DNA of 64,000 nt from Ailurus styani (Eukaryota; Chordata; Mammalia; Carnivora; Ailuridae), in contig LNAC01001223.1 in the NCBI GenBank assembly GCA_002007465.1, positions 1 through 64,000 of the forward strand, given 5' to 3'. A program made the position numbers and the translations under genes. Positions 12,670-23,946 of this stretch are shown here, one piece after another. Positions within the stretch are counted from its first letter, which is position 1; every line of letters starts with the position of its first letter. The notes under the pieces are model-generated. The model was not told the origin of the DNA, did no database searches, and was given only the letters and a program-made list of their open reading frames with translations.

Positions 12670-12790
12670 TTTTATTCAACAAACATTTCTTGAGCACCTT
12701 CTGTTTTCAATGTGTTCTCAAGGGAGAGGAGCTACAGGAATGAGTCATATGTAAAACCTCTTCTACTGCAAGCAGAAACTCAAGTTATTA
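12670..12790 (+). repeat. L2 fragment
   Basis: 'TATTCAACAAACATTTCTTG' followed by 'AGCACCTTCTGTTTTCAATG' and a 'GGAATGAGTCA' segment resembles the L2 consensus. Confidence 0.65.
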
Positions 12791-14154
12791 TGTTGCAAAG
12801 ATAAGGTGATAACATAAAAGATATAGATTAATCAGTAAGTATTTAGGTGGACAAAAAGCCAAATAGCATCTAGAAAGGGCAATTTTCCCTAAACCTATTT
12901 AAGCTTGGAATCCTTTTACAGATGAATACTAGACATGAATAAAATTCCAAGAGACACTTTTTGGGAAATGCTTCAGTCAAGCCTTTGGACTTTTTTTTTT
13001 TTATCCTTGGGAGTTTAATATTTATCAATACTTTGCAAACTACATGTCTTAGACACTAGACTTCTGCAAGAGGGGTTCTGGGGAATATGTATTCTCCTGT
13101 TCAAGAAATTTGGGCTTAAGAAACCTGCATTTACTCTCCCCTCCACCCCCACTCCATTTTCCAATTCATTTTATGCATCTCAGATTTAAAATATTAAGGG
13201 ATAACCTATTAACATGTTAGATGTTTTAAGATGTCCAGCAGAAAAAAAAATCTGATTAGGAAATATTTAAATAGAAGACTCAGGATGACTTCATGGTAAC
13301 AACTCACATGAGCTTTAAGGAGACAGAAAGGATTGCTATTGATAACAAGGATTTCTTTGGGCAGAGTCTCTACTTGCCTGTCATACTCTCTGGCGCCTTA
13401 TATCTTCTTGGAACAGACCCTGCCTCTATATATCTCCTCGACATTTCTTTGGGTGAAGGGCTTGAGGGGAGGTAGTCCCTTCCCTCCTCAATCGAAGCAC
13501 TATAGTGCAGTTCCATTGCTGCGGTCTCTTGGAGATGATTCCCATGTTTTGAGTGTTACTCCTGAGAATTGTCAATGCTTCTTTCGGCACTGCCAATTAT
13601 GTCCCCAAGCAGCAACATCTCAGGATTGCTTAGTAAGACCTCAACCTGAGCTGAGGAATGGTGTGTTTTCTGCTGATAGAGTCCCTTAATGGGGGGATTC
13701 ATTTAAGCAGAGCTTTTTGGCTTTGCCAGATTAAGTGGAAAATGAGTGAAATTATGAGTAGTATTCTTGAGAATGAAAACAGGAAGATTGCAAGGAATCT
13801 GACAGAAAGTCATCTAGTAAAGCAGATGATAGAGAAGGGAGGTTGTATATTATCAACTACTGGAATGGTTTTAAGTTGCCTTTCTTCTTGAGAAATAAAA
13901 AGGGAGGAGGTAAGGAAAATAGAAAATGAGAGAAAGGAAAGAAGGAGATTAAAAATTTGACTTCCTCATTTGTTAGACTCATTCCAGGATTGGGCAATTT
14001 GGATGCCTGAATTTGAGATATCTATCTTCTCTCCATTGTTTGTTTTTTCATATGTTCACTCTGATCCCTATGTGCATGCACACACATGCACACCTCACTT
14101 ATAATCTGACTTTAACCTAAAATGCTAGAAAATTCCCTACCTGTGAATAACTTT
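12791..14154. other. unique intergenic sequence
   Basis: No gene or repeat is recognisable. The overlapping open frames at 13293-13891 share no similarity with known families and compete with one another, so none is called. Confidence 0.5.
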
Positions 14155-14175
14155 ATAAATATATCACCCATTTGT

Positions 14176-14384
14176 GGGCGCCTGGGTGGCTCAGTGGGTT
14201 AAAGCCTCTGCTTTCAGCTCAGGTCATGATCTCAGCGTCCTGGGATCTAGGCCCGCATCGGGCTCTCTGCTCAGCAGGGAGCCTGCTTCCTCCTCTCCCT
14301 GTCTCTCTGCCTGCCTCTCTGCCTACTTGTAATCTCTCTCTCTGTGTCAAATAAATAAATAAAATCTTTAAAAAATAAAAATAA
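14176..14384 (+). mobile_element. Can-SINE, young and full length
   Basis: It starts GGGCGCCTGGGTGGCTCAGT, is nearly intact to its (AAATA)n tail, and is flanked by a perfect 21-bp duplication at 14155-14175 and 14385-14405. Confidence 0.97.
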
Positions 14385-14389
14385 ATAAA

Positions 14390-14518
14390 TATATCACCCA
14401 TTTGTTATCTAACTCAGCTCTTTGCCTTTAAGCAGGAGATTTGGTCCTTGCGTNTATATCACCCATTTGTTATCTAACTCAGCTCTTTGCCTTTAAGCAG
14501 GAGATTTGGTCCTTGCGT
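14390..14518. other. assembly join: identical 64-bp copies around a single N
   Basis: Bases 14390-14453 and 14455-14518 are identical and separated by one N at 14454. This is what remains when two overlapping contigs are joined without merging. It is not likely to be a real duplication. Confidence 0.9.
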
Positions 14519-14717
14519 CACAAAGCCAGCATTCCAAAAGAACTAACACCTTCCCAATCCCCATTTCTGTTAATAGTAGAAAGTATTAAATCACTTTTAG
14601 CTTTTTAAAAAAACTGATTCAATAATAAGCCAGTTATTTCTAGTTCATGATTTAGTCTATTCGGTTTCCTCCAACTTTCTTCCTTCCCCAGAATCTCCCC
14701 TAACCCTACACAGATTT

Positions 14718-14913
14718 TTAAGATTTTATTTATTTTTCAGAGAGAGAGAGAGAGAGCACAAGCAGGCAGAGTGGCAGGCAGAGGCAGAGGGAGAAGCAGG
14801 CTCCTTGCTCCTTGCCAAGCAAGGAGCCAGATGCGGGACTCCATCCCAGGAGCCTGGGATCATGACCTGAGCTGAAAGCAGCTGCTTAACCAACTGAGCC
14901 ACCCAGGAGTCCC
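14718..14913 (-). mobile_element. Can-SINE, older subtype
   Basis: On the minus strand the head is 'GGTGGCTCAGTTGGTTAAGC' with 'AGCTGC', followed by a body with (GA)n near the tail. Imperfect AGATTTTTAA words lie on both sides. An inserted 'CCTTGCTCCTTGCCAAG' stretch gives a small local stem with AAGCAAGGAG. Confidence 0.92.
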
Positions 14914-17529
14914 AACTACGGAGATTTTTAAATGGCTTTGCCAATAGCCCAGTGATGATGCTGGAAAGGGACAGTTTTATTTTTGGTTTTATCTCTTCTC
15001 AGTCATTGATGATGTCCTGGTTCAGCCCACAAATGCTTCCTTCGGAAGTTAGTGACTGAGCAGATTGCAGATGTTCATTTGATACTCACTCACTTCTCTG
15101 ATATTGGCAATCTTTCATAAATTGCAGCTTTGCCCTCCTTCAGTTTCCAGCTTGGGCAGTGTGCTCATACATTCTGATGTGGAGTCTTCCCTGGCACGGC
15201 CAAGAGAATCCCCAGACAAGATCACAGTCCATCTCTCAACAAAGTTTTGTGCTTCTGGGTACATTGAACCTCTCTGTGTCTCTTATTAAGTTAAGGAAAA
15301 TAAAAGATGCTAATTTTAAGCCTCTCTGATGTCAAAATTTATCTGCCACCATCTCTATTGATCTCTCTCGTGACTAGGGCAGTGTTGTGGGCAATATTTG
15401 CCAACTTCAGCTCTTAAAAAATAAGAAAACAAAACTCAAAACTCAAAACATTCCATAAAGGAAGCAGGACACCAGTATCCCTACTCTAGAGGTACCCAAA
15501 CTTCTGGAATGTCTTTTATACTCAGTAGCTTCTATTTGTACAGAAAAGTGGCATTAGGCAAGAAACATTCCCTGGTGGCTTCCTTTCTTCATATACTCTT
15601 TGCACTTCTACTTCTGCAGCTCAGAGGATTTATTAGTACAGGTGGGGACAAAATAATATTTCCCTGCTGCTATCTCTGAGCAAATCACTTCTGATTCATA
15701 CCATGATGTCTCTTAAACTTAGAGGCTTAGAATGTGGCTTCTCTGTGGGAGCCATCTCTACTGTCAAGATGTTCCTTTATCTGCCAAGTGGGCAGGGGTC
15801 TGAATATGGTGAGTCAGGCTAAAGTATGGCAGTGTATACTTGGAAATATTTTTTTACCCATGTTTACAACTATGTAACTCAGAGATCATAATTTCTCTAG
15901 GCTTCAGGGGCCACCCTCCCTTTAATGCACAAATACAGAGGAATAAGTCATATGCCTATAGCTTTTATCATGTTTTTACCCCTCTGTATTTATGAGCATT
16001 TCCTGGGAAATTCATCCATTTATCACGAACATTTTCCACATTTGCAGACAGTTCTTACTCTGCACTGCTACCATTTTCTTGCAGGTTGCTTCTGCCATCT
16101 TCCCCAAATGCTAAAATAAAATGGAAGGAGTTTCCTCCCTTATTTTCCAAAGAAATATCTAATACCAGGTGATAATACTTTACAACTCAGAATTACAAAG
16201 CAGAAAGACCGTGTTCCACTGTATACTATACATCAATGCACCTACACTCCTCAAGCCATGCTCCTCCATATAGTTACTCCATTGACCATGTCTCTCCACA
16301 CTCTACACCATACACTCACTACATTGCAAAGGCCAGTCTACTCTGCAAGCTGAAGCAGAAATGTGTAATGACACATGATATTTGTCTCCCACACACATAA
16401 AATTCAAAGTGGATTTTTACAATTGAGAGTGGGTCTTCTTTAGGCAGTAAAAGCCCTTCCTTAGGACCCAGACTCTTCTACCTTGAGACTCTGCCATCTT
16501 CATCATATGACTTCCAAGGTACTGTGCTCAACTGCATTGAACCAGAGAAAGGGGTAGAAGCACAGAGGATAAGACTGTGAGTTCTTTACACATCAGGCCT
16601 GAAACATAACTTTCTTTCATCTTCCACTGGCTAGAACTCAGCCACACAGCCATGCCTACCTACAAGGAAATCTGGGAGACTTAACCTAAGAATATGTTCA
16701 GGGAGAAAAGGAAGTGGACTTGGTGAGCAGGTAATCAGTTTCAAAGAAAAAAACATCAGCCTTTCCTGTCTCCAGTATGCAGTGACTATCAAGCAACAAA
16801 GTTTAGAGTCAACAACTCTCCTTACAGCTAAGAGAAGCTTTTACCTAATTATATTCATCATGTATTCTTGTACTCCCATTGTACAATGGGAGCTTGGCTT
16901 TACATTTGAAACCTGAAAGCCCAATGGAGTACTAATTCAACAAACAAACAAACAAACAAACACAGCTGCCCTCCCTCCCCCGGGGGTGAATTTTGTTCTT
17001 CTCTCTAGAATACTAGAAATTTACATGTTTTCAAAAATATTGGTATCCAGTTTCAGATAAGACCATTACAATTATGTCTTGCATATATATGTTTACCTTT
17101 TCACTATTTATAGTTGAAGGGCAATGACATCTATTTTCTTCTGTGACTGAAAGTAGCTTCTCCTTTCCTTTATAAGTAAGTCTTTTAGAACTACAAGCTT
17201 AGTTTTCTGAAACTGGTGTGCAGGAATAAAACTGAGACAAGGGTCATAATGCTCTTTGACTAGGGAGTAACTTTAAGACATTTATATGTGCTTAAAACAT
17301 AAAGTTAGCACAATCATTTATAATAAGAAAATCATCCCAGAATGGATGTATACATTACAACTTAGATGACTACATTCAATTTTCTACAACAAACATATTC
17401 TAACAAATACATTTCCCTCTAATAACAAACAGAGAGTAAACACAATATCCAATAACAAATACAAAAAGCACTTTTGCAATAATTGTAGCCTCAAGGTTAA
17501 GGATTATATTCTATAAGAAATAACAATAA
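14914..17529. other. unique intergenic sequence
   Basis: No gene or clear interspersed repeat is visible across 2.6 kb. A (CAAA)n run lies at about 16939-16961 and a perfect 20-bp palindrome at 16873-16892. Confidence 0.5.
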
Positions 17530-17852
17530 AACATGTACTTAAAAGGCAGAATGTCACAGGAAAGTGTCTGGTACTCTCCAGAGAGAAGGGGGTTAAGAGG
17601 TTGGGCAAAATGGGTGAAGAGGAGTAGGAGATACAGGCTTCCAGTTATGGAATAAGTAAGTCATGGAAATAAAAGGCACAGCATAGGGAATACAGTCAAT
17701 GGTATTGTAATAGTGTTGTATTGTGACAAATGGTAGCTGTAGTTGTAGTGAGCATAGAATAAGAGAGAGAAGTTGAATCACTGTGGTGTATTCCTGAAAC
17801 TAATATAATAGCGTCAAGTATACCCAAATTAAAAAAAAAATGGAGCCTAGTC
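17530..17852 (+). repeat. L1 3' UTR end
   Basis: 'CAGTTATGGAATAAGTAAGT', 'GGGAATACAGTCAATGGTAT' and 'CCTGAAACTAATATAATA' before an A-run are the typical 3' end of mammalian L1. It is 5' truncated at about 17530. Confidence 0.85.
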
Positions 17853-18694
17853 CTCATTACAATTCATTATAGTGGACACATGCTGTCTTTGTTTTGTCAA
17901 CTCACATTTAAACTTCTTCGTAGGTTTTGAGAATTCACCATCAGGTGAGTCTTACACAGAAGTAGGTATTTGCTTTTCAGTCCCCAGGAACCAAAAAACT
18001 TAGAGAGTAGATCTCTCTGAAACCTAGAAGTTTGAGTGTAGGTAGGTAAATCAAACTAAGTCAAGCAAGAAACAGGGTTCATTCAGAGATCATGGTTAAT
18101 GTTCAGTGCTGGCAAGAAATGAAATACCAGTAGTGGCAGCCAGCAGTAGTGGCCTTGGTGTCCTAATCAAACTTTTCTTATAGTGTATTTTTGCATACTA
18201 TGTGATCTGGCATAGTTGGCAATCTTCCTCCTTTGACTCTTTCCTATTTGTAAGTTTGGTTCCCCAGAGTTTCCATCTGTTTATGAGCCAGAGAAAATCT
18301 CTCCACAAATTCTTCTTGCTTATGCTACCCAAAGTCAATTTCTGTTGTTTTCCATGAAAATTCTGACTAGTTGATGAGTCTCACACACATACACACATGC
18401 ACTCACATGTATATGTACATACACATACTCTGAACATACATAATACACTTATAGAATAAACATAAAGATAAATCAAAGAAATAGCCTACCTTTGGCTTTT
18501 CAGCAAGCCTGTAGCATATTATTCAATAATTGCAGTGGCTATATCTTAGAGATCTTTTCTAAAAAGGAAGCATGCTAGCAGAAAATTATAAGCTCTCAAT
18601 TTTGGATTCAGCAATTAAAGAAGTCATTTTCTATTGAAACCATTAACCACAAGTCAATTGCAATTAGAGATAAATCTTTAGAAGACAAGAAGAT
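17853..18694. other. unique intergenic sequence
   Basis: No gene or interspersed repeat is visible. A CA/TA-rich stretch lies at about 18384-18424. Confidence 0.5.
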
Positions 18695-18887
18695 GGGGTT
18701 GCCTGGGTGTCTCAGTCGTTAAGCGTCTGCTTTCGGCTCAGGTAATGATTCCCCGGTCCTGGAATCGAGCTCCGCATCGGGATCCCTTCTCCATGGGAAC
18801 CTGTTCTACCTCTCCCACTCCCCCTGCTTGTGTTCCCTCTCTAGCTGTGTCTCTCTATACTAAATAAATAAAATCTTAAAAAAAAAA
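18695..18887 (+). mobile_element. Can-SINE, old caniform subtype
   Basis: The head 'GTCTCAGTCGTTAAGCGTCT' and the body 'CCCCTGCTTGTGTTCCCTCT' belong to the older caniform consensus rather than the subtype of the young copies at 14176 or 19105. It ends in AAATAAATAAAATC and an A-run. Confidence 0.92.
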
Positions 18888-19104
18888 ACCCTTTTCCTCT
18901 GACAACCATCAGTTTTGTTTTTTGCATTTATACGTCTAATTCTGCTTTTTATTTGTTTTTGTGTTTATTTGTTGGTTATGCTTTTTAGATTCCATATATA
19001 AATAAAAATCACATGGTATTTTTCTGTCTCTGTCTTATTTCATATAGCATAATACTCTCTAGGTTCATTCATGTCGTGGCAAATGGCAAGATCTCATCTT
19101 TTTT

Positions 19105-19307
19105 TTTTTTTAAAGATTTTATTTATTTATTTGACACAGAGAGAGAGAGATTACAAGTAGGCAGAGAGGCAGGCAGAGAGACAGGGAGAGGAGGAAGCAG
19201 GCTCCCTGCTGAGCAGAGAGCCAGATGCGGGCCTCGATCCGAGGACGCTGAGATCATGACCTGAGCCGAAGGCAGAGGCTTTAACCCACTGAGCCACCCA
19301 GGCGCCC
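19105..19307 (-). mobile_element. Can-SINE, young, nested in L1
   Basis: It is full length, with a GGGCGCCTGGGTGGCTCAGT head at its right end. AAGATCTCATCTTTTTT flanks it at about 19088-19104 and 19308-19324. Confidence 0.96.
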
Positions 19308-19375
19308 AAGATCTCATCTTTTTTAAGGCTGAGTAGTATTCTATTACATAAAAATATTATATTGTTATATATTTT

Positions 19376-19404
19376 ACACACACACACACACAATACACAC
19401 ACAC
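19376..19404. repeat. (CA)n microsatellite inside L1
   Basis: A short CA run, broken by AATA, sits between the L1 words 'GTAGTATTCT' and 'CTTTATCCATTCATCTAT'. Confidence 0.95.
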
Positions 19405-19784
19405 CAGTTCTTTATCCATTCATCTATCAATGGACACTTGGGCTGATTCCATATCTTAGCTATTGTAAATAATGCTGCAATAAACATAGGGATGCATACA
19501 TCTTTTTAAATTTGGGTTTTCTATTTCTTTGGGTAATACCCAGTAGTGGAATTACTGGATCATATGATATTTCTATATTTAACTTTTTGATAAACCTCCA
19601 TGTTGTTTTCTAAAGCAGCTGCACCAATTTCCCTTCTCACCAACAGTGTGCAAGAGTTCCTTTTTCTACATTTAAAATATATACTGCCACATTTTACATA
19701 TTTTTATTAATAATTTTTTGTTTTGTTTTAAGATGAATTTTTTAATGTTAGAAGCTCTTTCATTAGTTTTTTTTTTAATGTTCA

Positions 19785-20140
19785 GTTAGCCAGCATAAGT
19801 TTTTGATGTCGTGTTTTTCAAAGATTCATTAGTTGCTTTAACACCCAGTGCTCATCACAACACATGCCCTCCTTAATACCCATCACCTAGTTACCCCTTC
19901 TTCCCACTCCCCTCCCTTCTGCAACCTTCAGTTTGTTTCCTGGAGTCCAGAGTCTCTCATGGTTTGTCTCCCTCTCTGATTTTTTCCCATTCAGTTTTCC
20001 CTCCCTTTCCCTGTGGTTCTTCGCTCTCTTCCTTACATCCCACATATGAGTGAAACCATATGATAATTGTCTTTCTCTGCTTGACTTATTTCACTTAGAT
20101 AATCCCCTCCAGTTCCATCCATATTGATGCAAATAGTGGG
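19785..20140 (-). mobile_element. L1 3' end (5' truncated)
   Basis: 'CACCCAGTGCTCATCACAAC', 'CCTTAATACCCATCACCTAG', 'CCAGAGTCTCTCATGGTTTG' and 'CACATATGAGTGAAACCATA' are the antisense L1 3' UTR. The same stretch is repeated at 31375-31765 from an independent insertion. Confidence 0.88.
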
Positions 20141-21844
20141 TATTTTTCAATTTTCATTATAGTATAGTTAATATACAGTGTTATATTAGTTTCATGTGTA
20201 CAATATAGTGATTCAATAATTTCATACATCACCCAGTGCTCATCACAACAAGTGCATTCCTTATTCCCATCACCAATTTCCCCCATCCCTCCACCTACCT
20301 CCCCTTTGGTAACCATCATTTTGTTCTCAATAGTTAAGTCTATTTCTTGTCTTGTGTGTGTGTCTCTCTTTTTCCTTTGCTCATTTGTTTTATTCCTTAA
20401 ATTCCACATATGAGTGAAATCATACAGTCCTCTGACTGACTTATTTTACTTAGCATTATAATCTGCCTCCACTGATGTCATTACAAATGGCAGGATTTTA
20501 TTCTTTCTATGGCTGAATAATAGTCCATAGTTCTACTTTCTTTATCCATTAATCTATCAATGGACACTTGGACTGCTTCCATAATTTGGCTATTGAAAAT
20601 ACTGTTGCTATAAACATCTGGGTGCAAATACCCCTTTAAATTAGTGTTTTTGTATTTTTTGGGGTAAATAAGCAGTAGCACAATTACTGGATCATAGCCT
20701 TGTTCTATTTTTAATTTTTGAGGAAACTCCATATTGTTTTTCACAGTGGCTGCAGCAGTTTATATTCCCATCAATAGTTCAAGAAGCTTCCTTTTTCTCC
20801 ATATCCTTACCAACACTTGTTCATTCATAATTTTCTTATGTGTAATTATGGCCTTTTTTTCCCACTTAAAGATATCCCTTTATCATTTCTTAGGCCAATT
20901 TAGTGGTGATACACTACTTTAACTTTTGTTTGTATGGGAAATTCTTTATCTCTTCTTCAATTCTGAGTGATAATCTTACTGGGTAGAATATTCTTGACTG
21001 TAGGTGTTTTCCTTTCAATAATTTAAATGTATCAAGCCACTTTCTTCTGACCTGCAGTTTCTCCTGAAAAATTTGCTGAAAATCTTATGGGGTTTCCCTT
21101 GTACTGTTTTTAATTCTCTCTTCGTCTTTAACCTTTGATATTTTAATTATTATGTTTCATGTCATGGACTTTTTTATGGGGTGTCCATTGTGTTTGGAAC
21201 TCTCTGTTTCCTGAAACCAGATGTCTATTTCTTTTCCTAGGTTAGAGAAGTTCTCTGCTATTATTTCTTCAAATAAGTTTTCTGCCCCTTTCTCTCTTTC
21301 CTCTCCTTGTGGAAACCTTGTAGTGTGAATGTTTATTTGTTTGTTTGATGTTATCCAAGAGATCCCTTAACCTATTCTCATTTTTAAAAATCCGTTTACT
21401 TTTTGGTGTTGACTTTGGGTCTTTTCCATTACCCTGTCTTCTGAATAACTAATCCATTTTCTTCATCCACTAATCTGTTGATTCCCACTAGTGAATTTTT
21501 CATTTCAGTTACTGTATTCTTCAAACTACATTGGATTTTTACATTTTCCATCTTTTAGCTAAAGGTCTCACTGAGTAAATTCACTCTTCTTTCCAGCATG
21601 TGAGCACCATTACCATCACTACTTTAAACTCTCTGTCAGGCATATTGCTATCTCCATCTCAGTTCTTTTTCTGAGGTTTTTGTCTTGTCCTTTCTTTTGG
21701 AGCATATTCCTCTGTCTCCCCATTTCTCCTAATGTGTTTGTTTCTATGAAATAAGTGAAACAACTACTTCTACTAGACTTAAAGGAATGATCTTGTGTAG
21801 TTGTCATTTATGCAGCCTAAGTATCCTTGGTGACTTTCATTGGC

Positions 21845-22720
21845 AGACTGGAGCTGTGGCTGGCATGGGCTGGGGGTCAGAAGCTATGCGGGGCTGCCCT
21901 GGTGGAATGCTAGAGCTCAGGCAGGCATCAGTCGGTATGTCTTTAAGATTCTCTATGCAGAAAATGCCCTGCTAAGACAACTAAAGCTGAAGTGGATGCA
22001 GGCTGTGGAGTTTCCAGGTCTTCATGTGCAGAAAACACCTTGGCAGGACAGTTGAAACTGAAATAGGTATAGGCCAGGGGATCCCAAGGCTCTTCATTCA
22101 GAGGGTGCCCAGTAGGACAGCTAAAGATGAAGTGAGCATGGGCCATCGTGGTCCTTGGGCTCTCCCCACAGAGGCTTCCCTGGCAGGAGAGCTGAAAATA
22201 AAGTGAATATAAACTAGTGTTCCAGACTCTTTGCCAGAGGGTGTCTGGCATAGCAACTGAGGCAAACACAGGGTGTGGGTAGGGGCATCCTGGGGTGCTA
22301 TGTGCAGGAGACACCTTGACAGGACAGCTATAGCTAAAGTGGGCATGGGAAGGGGGGTTTCAGGGTTCTTCATACAAAGGGTTCCCTGGAAGGACAGCTA
22401 AAGCTATAGTGGGCATGGGCTGGTGTAATCCTTGGGCTGTCTTTGTAAAGAATGCCCTGGCAAGACAGCTGAAGCTGATGTGGGTGCAGGCTGAGGTGTC
22501 TCACAGCTCTTCATACTAAGGGTGCTCTGAGGGGAAAACTGAAGCAGATGTAAGTACAAGCCAGGGCATTCCAGGAGCTCAGTGAAGGGGGTGCCCTGGC
22601 AGGATAGCTTGAGCTAAAGCAGGTGTTAGCCAGGAACTCCCAGAGCACTCTTCACTGGGGGTCCTCTAGCAAGCTGTCTGAAACTGAGGTGGTATGGGCG
22701 TGCTGTGTTTGGGGATGCTT
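21845..22720 (-). repeat. tandem array of about 70-bp units in an L1 5' UTR
   Basis: About twelve degenerate units share the core 'GCCCTGGCAGGACAGCTGAA' followed by GCTGAAGTGGG and a 'CTCTTCAT' block. The anchor word recurs near 21966, 22035, 22107, 22176, 22243, 22312, 22382, 22453, 22523, 22592 and 22661, so spacing is 67-72. Local open frames on both strands are by-products of the period. Confidence 0.85.
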
Positions 22721-22844
22721 TGTGCCTGTATTGCCTTGGTACAAAGACTGTAGCTGTAGTGTGCACTGGCAGGTGTGATCTGGTGTGCACTGCACTGGAG
22801 CTTTCTTGGTGTTACAACTTGGGTAGTGTGGGCTAATGGCCCTG

Positions 22845-23490
22845 GGCTTGCTGAAGCAGCAGGCTGGTTAATGTTCCAGGACCCTGCTCCTGTCATATTA
22901 TCAAGGTGGAGGGGGGGCATAAACTGAGGTTTTCACTAGCCCTTCTGACCCCTCCCCCACCCCCATCCCACCACCAACCCTGCCATTTAGCAGAGTTCTG
23001 GGGCTGGATTTTTTTTTTAATAAGGTTAGTTCCTTTTTTTTTTAATAAAGATTTTATTTATTTAATTGACAGAGAGAGAAAGAGATCACAAGTAGGCAGA
23101 GAGGCAGGCAGAGAGAAAGGAGGAAGCAGGCTCCCTGCTGATCAGGGAGCCCGATGTGGGACTCGATCCCAGGACCCTGAGATCATGACCTGAGCTGAAG
23201 GCAGAGGCTTTAACACACTGAGCCACCCAGGTGCCCAGGTTAGTTGCTTTTTTAAATCACAGCTTTTTCCCCCTAAGTCTCAGTGTGTCTGGGGCTGGTG
23301 TGGTGCTTGCTGAGGCGACAAGCTGTCTATGGTGTCTGGACCCGCTCCTATCTTCTCTTTCAAGGCAGAAGGGAAGTGTAAACAGTGGTACTAGCTAGTC
23401 CCTTTGATCCAGGGAAAGTTCCAGCAATTCCCCTACCATTTGGCAGAGTTCTAGGGCTGGATCTTTTATAAACTAGTTGCTCTTTTCAAT
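22845..23490 (-). repeat. second tandem repeat of the L1 5' UTR, about 245-bp unit, split by a SINE
   Basis: The word GCTTGCTGA, then 'CTGCTCCT' or 'CCGCTCCT', then 'CAGAGTTCTGGGGCTGGAT' or its variant occur near 22845-23008 and again at 23304-23461. Removing the 197-bp SINE and its duplication leaves a unit of about 245 bp. Confidence 0.7.
23040..23236 (-). mobile_element. Can-SINE nested in the L1 5' UTR
   Basis: It is full length, with the head at the right end (GGCACCTGGGTGGCTCAGTG). AGGTTAGTTCCTTTTTT at 23023-23039 is matched by a copy with one change at 23237-23253. Confidence 0.95.
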
Positions 23491-23762
23491 TGTGACCTTT
23501 TCCTTGTGCCCTAGCATGGAGGAATCTGCTCATGCTCTCTCAGTACTATCCCTCCCTACTGTAGTTCACAGTGTTGGGATTGGGGCTTCCCTTCATTACC
23601 ATATCTCTGCTTCTCTTGCCATTCTTTCTGTCTTTTGTTGTGCAGAAACTCTTCAGTCAGTTCTCAGTTCTTCAGGAAGAATTGGTCTATAGCTATAAAA
23701 TCGGTGTTTCCATGGAAGTGAGTTTAGGACCATCCTAGATCAGAAACTTGACTACATTTTTT

Positions 23763-23928
23763 TTTAAGATTTTATTTATTTACTTGGGAGAGAGAGAGAG
23801 AGAACACAGAGCGAGAAGCAGACTCCCTGCTGAGCAGGGAGCCCGATGCTGGGCTCAATCCCAGGAGCCTGGGATCATGACCTGAGCCAAAGGCAGATGC
23901 CCAACCAACTGAGCCACCCAGCCGCCCC
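23763..23928 (-). mobile_element. Can-SINE, shortened older subtype
   Basis: The head reads GGTGGCTCAGTTGGTTGGGC on the minus strand; the body is shorter than in the young copies. AACTTGACTACATTTTTT flanks it at 23745-23762 and 23929-23946. Confidence 0.95.
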
Positions 23929-23946
23929 AACTTGACTACATTTTTT

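Larger units (their letters stand above)
18888..19690 (-). mobile_element. old L1, 3' part of ORF2 and 3' UTR, interrupted by a SINE
   Basis: Antisense landmarks of the L1 ORF2 end appear in order: 'GTCGTGGCAAATGGCAAGAT', 'TCTATCAATGGACACTTGGG', 'AATAATGCTGCAATAAACAT', 'CCCAGTAGTGGAATTACTGG' and 'CACCAACAGTGTGCAAGAG'. The frame is broken, so no protein is made. It contains a SINE (19105-19307) and a CA repeat (about 19376-19404). Confidence 0.9.
20147..23742 (-). mobile_element. L1 with 5' UTR and ORF1 region but most of ORF2 deleted
   Basis: Read on the minus strand, 23742 to about 21840 is the 5' UTR, about 21840-20826 the ORF1 region, and 20818-20147 the ORF2 end and 3' UTR. At about 20818-20826 the sequence jumps from 'ATATCCTTACCAACACTTGT' to 'CATTCATAATTTTCTTATG'. 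In the L1 at 27655-34505 the matching words lie 3.8 kb apart (about 28460 and 32346). Frames are destroyed throughout. A SINE sits in the 5' UTR. Its 5' end is marked by 'GAAGTGAGTTTAGGACCATC' near 23715. Confidence 0.82.

Noticed and set aside
14176..14250. tRNA gene in the SINE head
   Set aside because: The A and B box-like words come from the tRNA-Lys ancestor of the SINE. The cloverleaf is not intact and the copy is followed by SINE body and tail.
19013..19317. Recurrent short ORFs in SINEs (peptides such as APGWLSGLKPL, GAWVAQWVKA)
   Set aside because: These are translations of Can-SINE heads that recur at every copy. SINEs are non-coding.
20800..20840. Spliced-and-retrotransposed L1 (GT-AG intron removed)
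   Set aside because: Comparison with the copy at 27655-34505 shows no clear donor and acceptor at the junction, so splicing is not supported.
21943..22373. Overlapping open frames of 91-123 residues on the minus strand and others on the plus strand
   Set aside because: They are by-products of the second 70-bp array; frames on both strands are open because units repeat.
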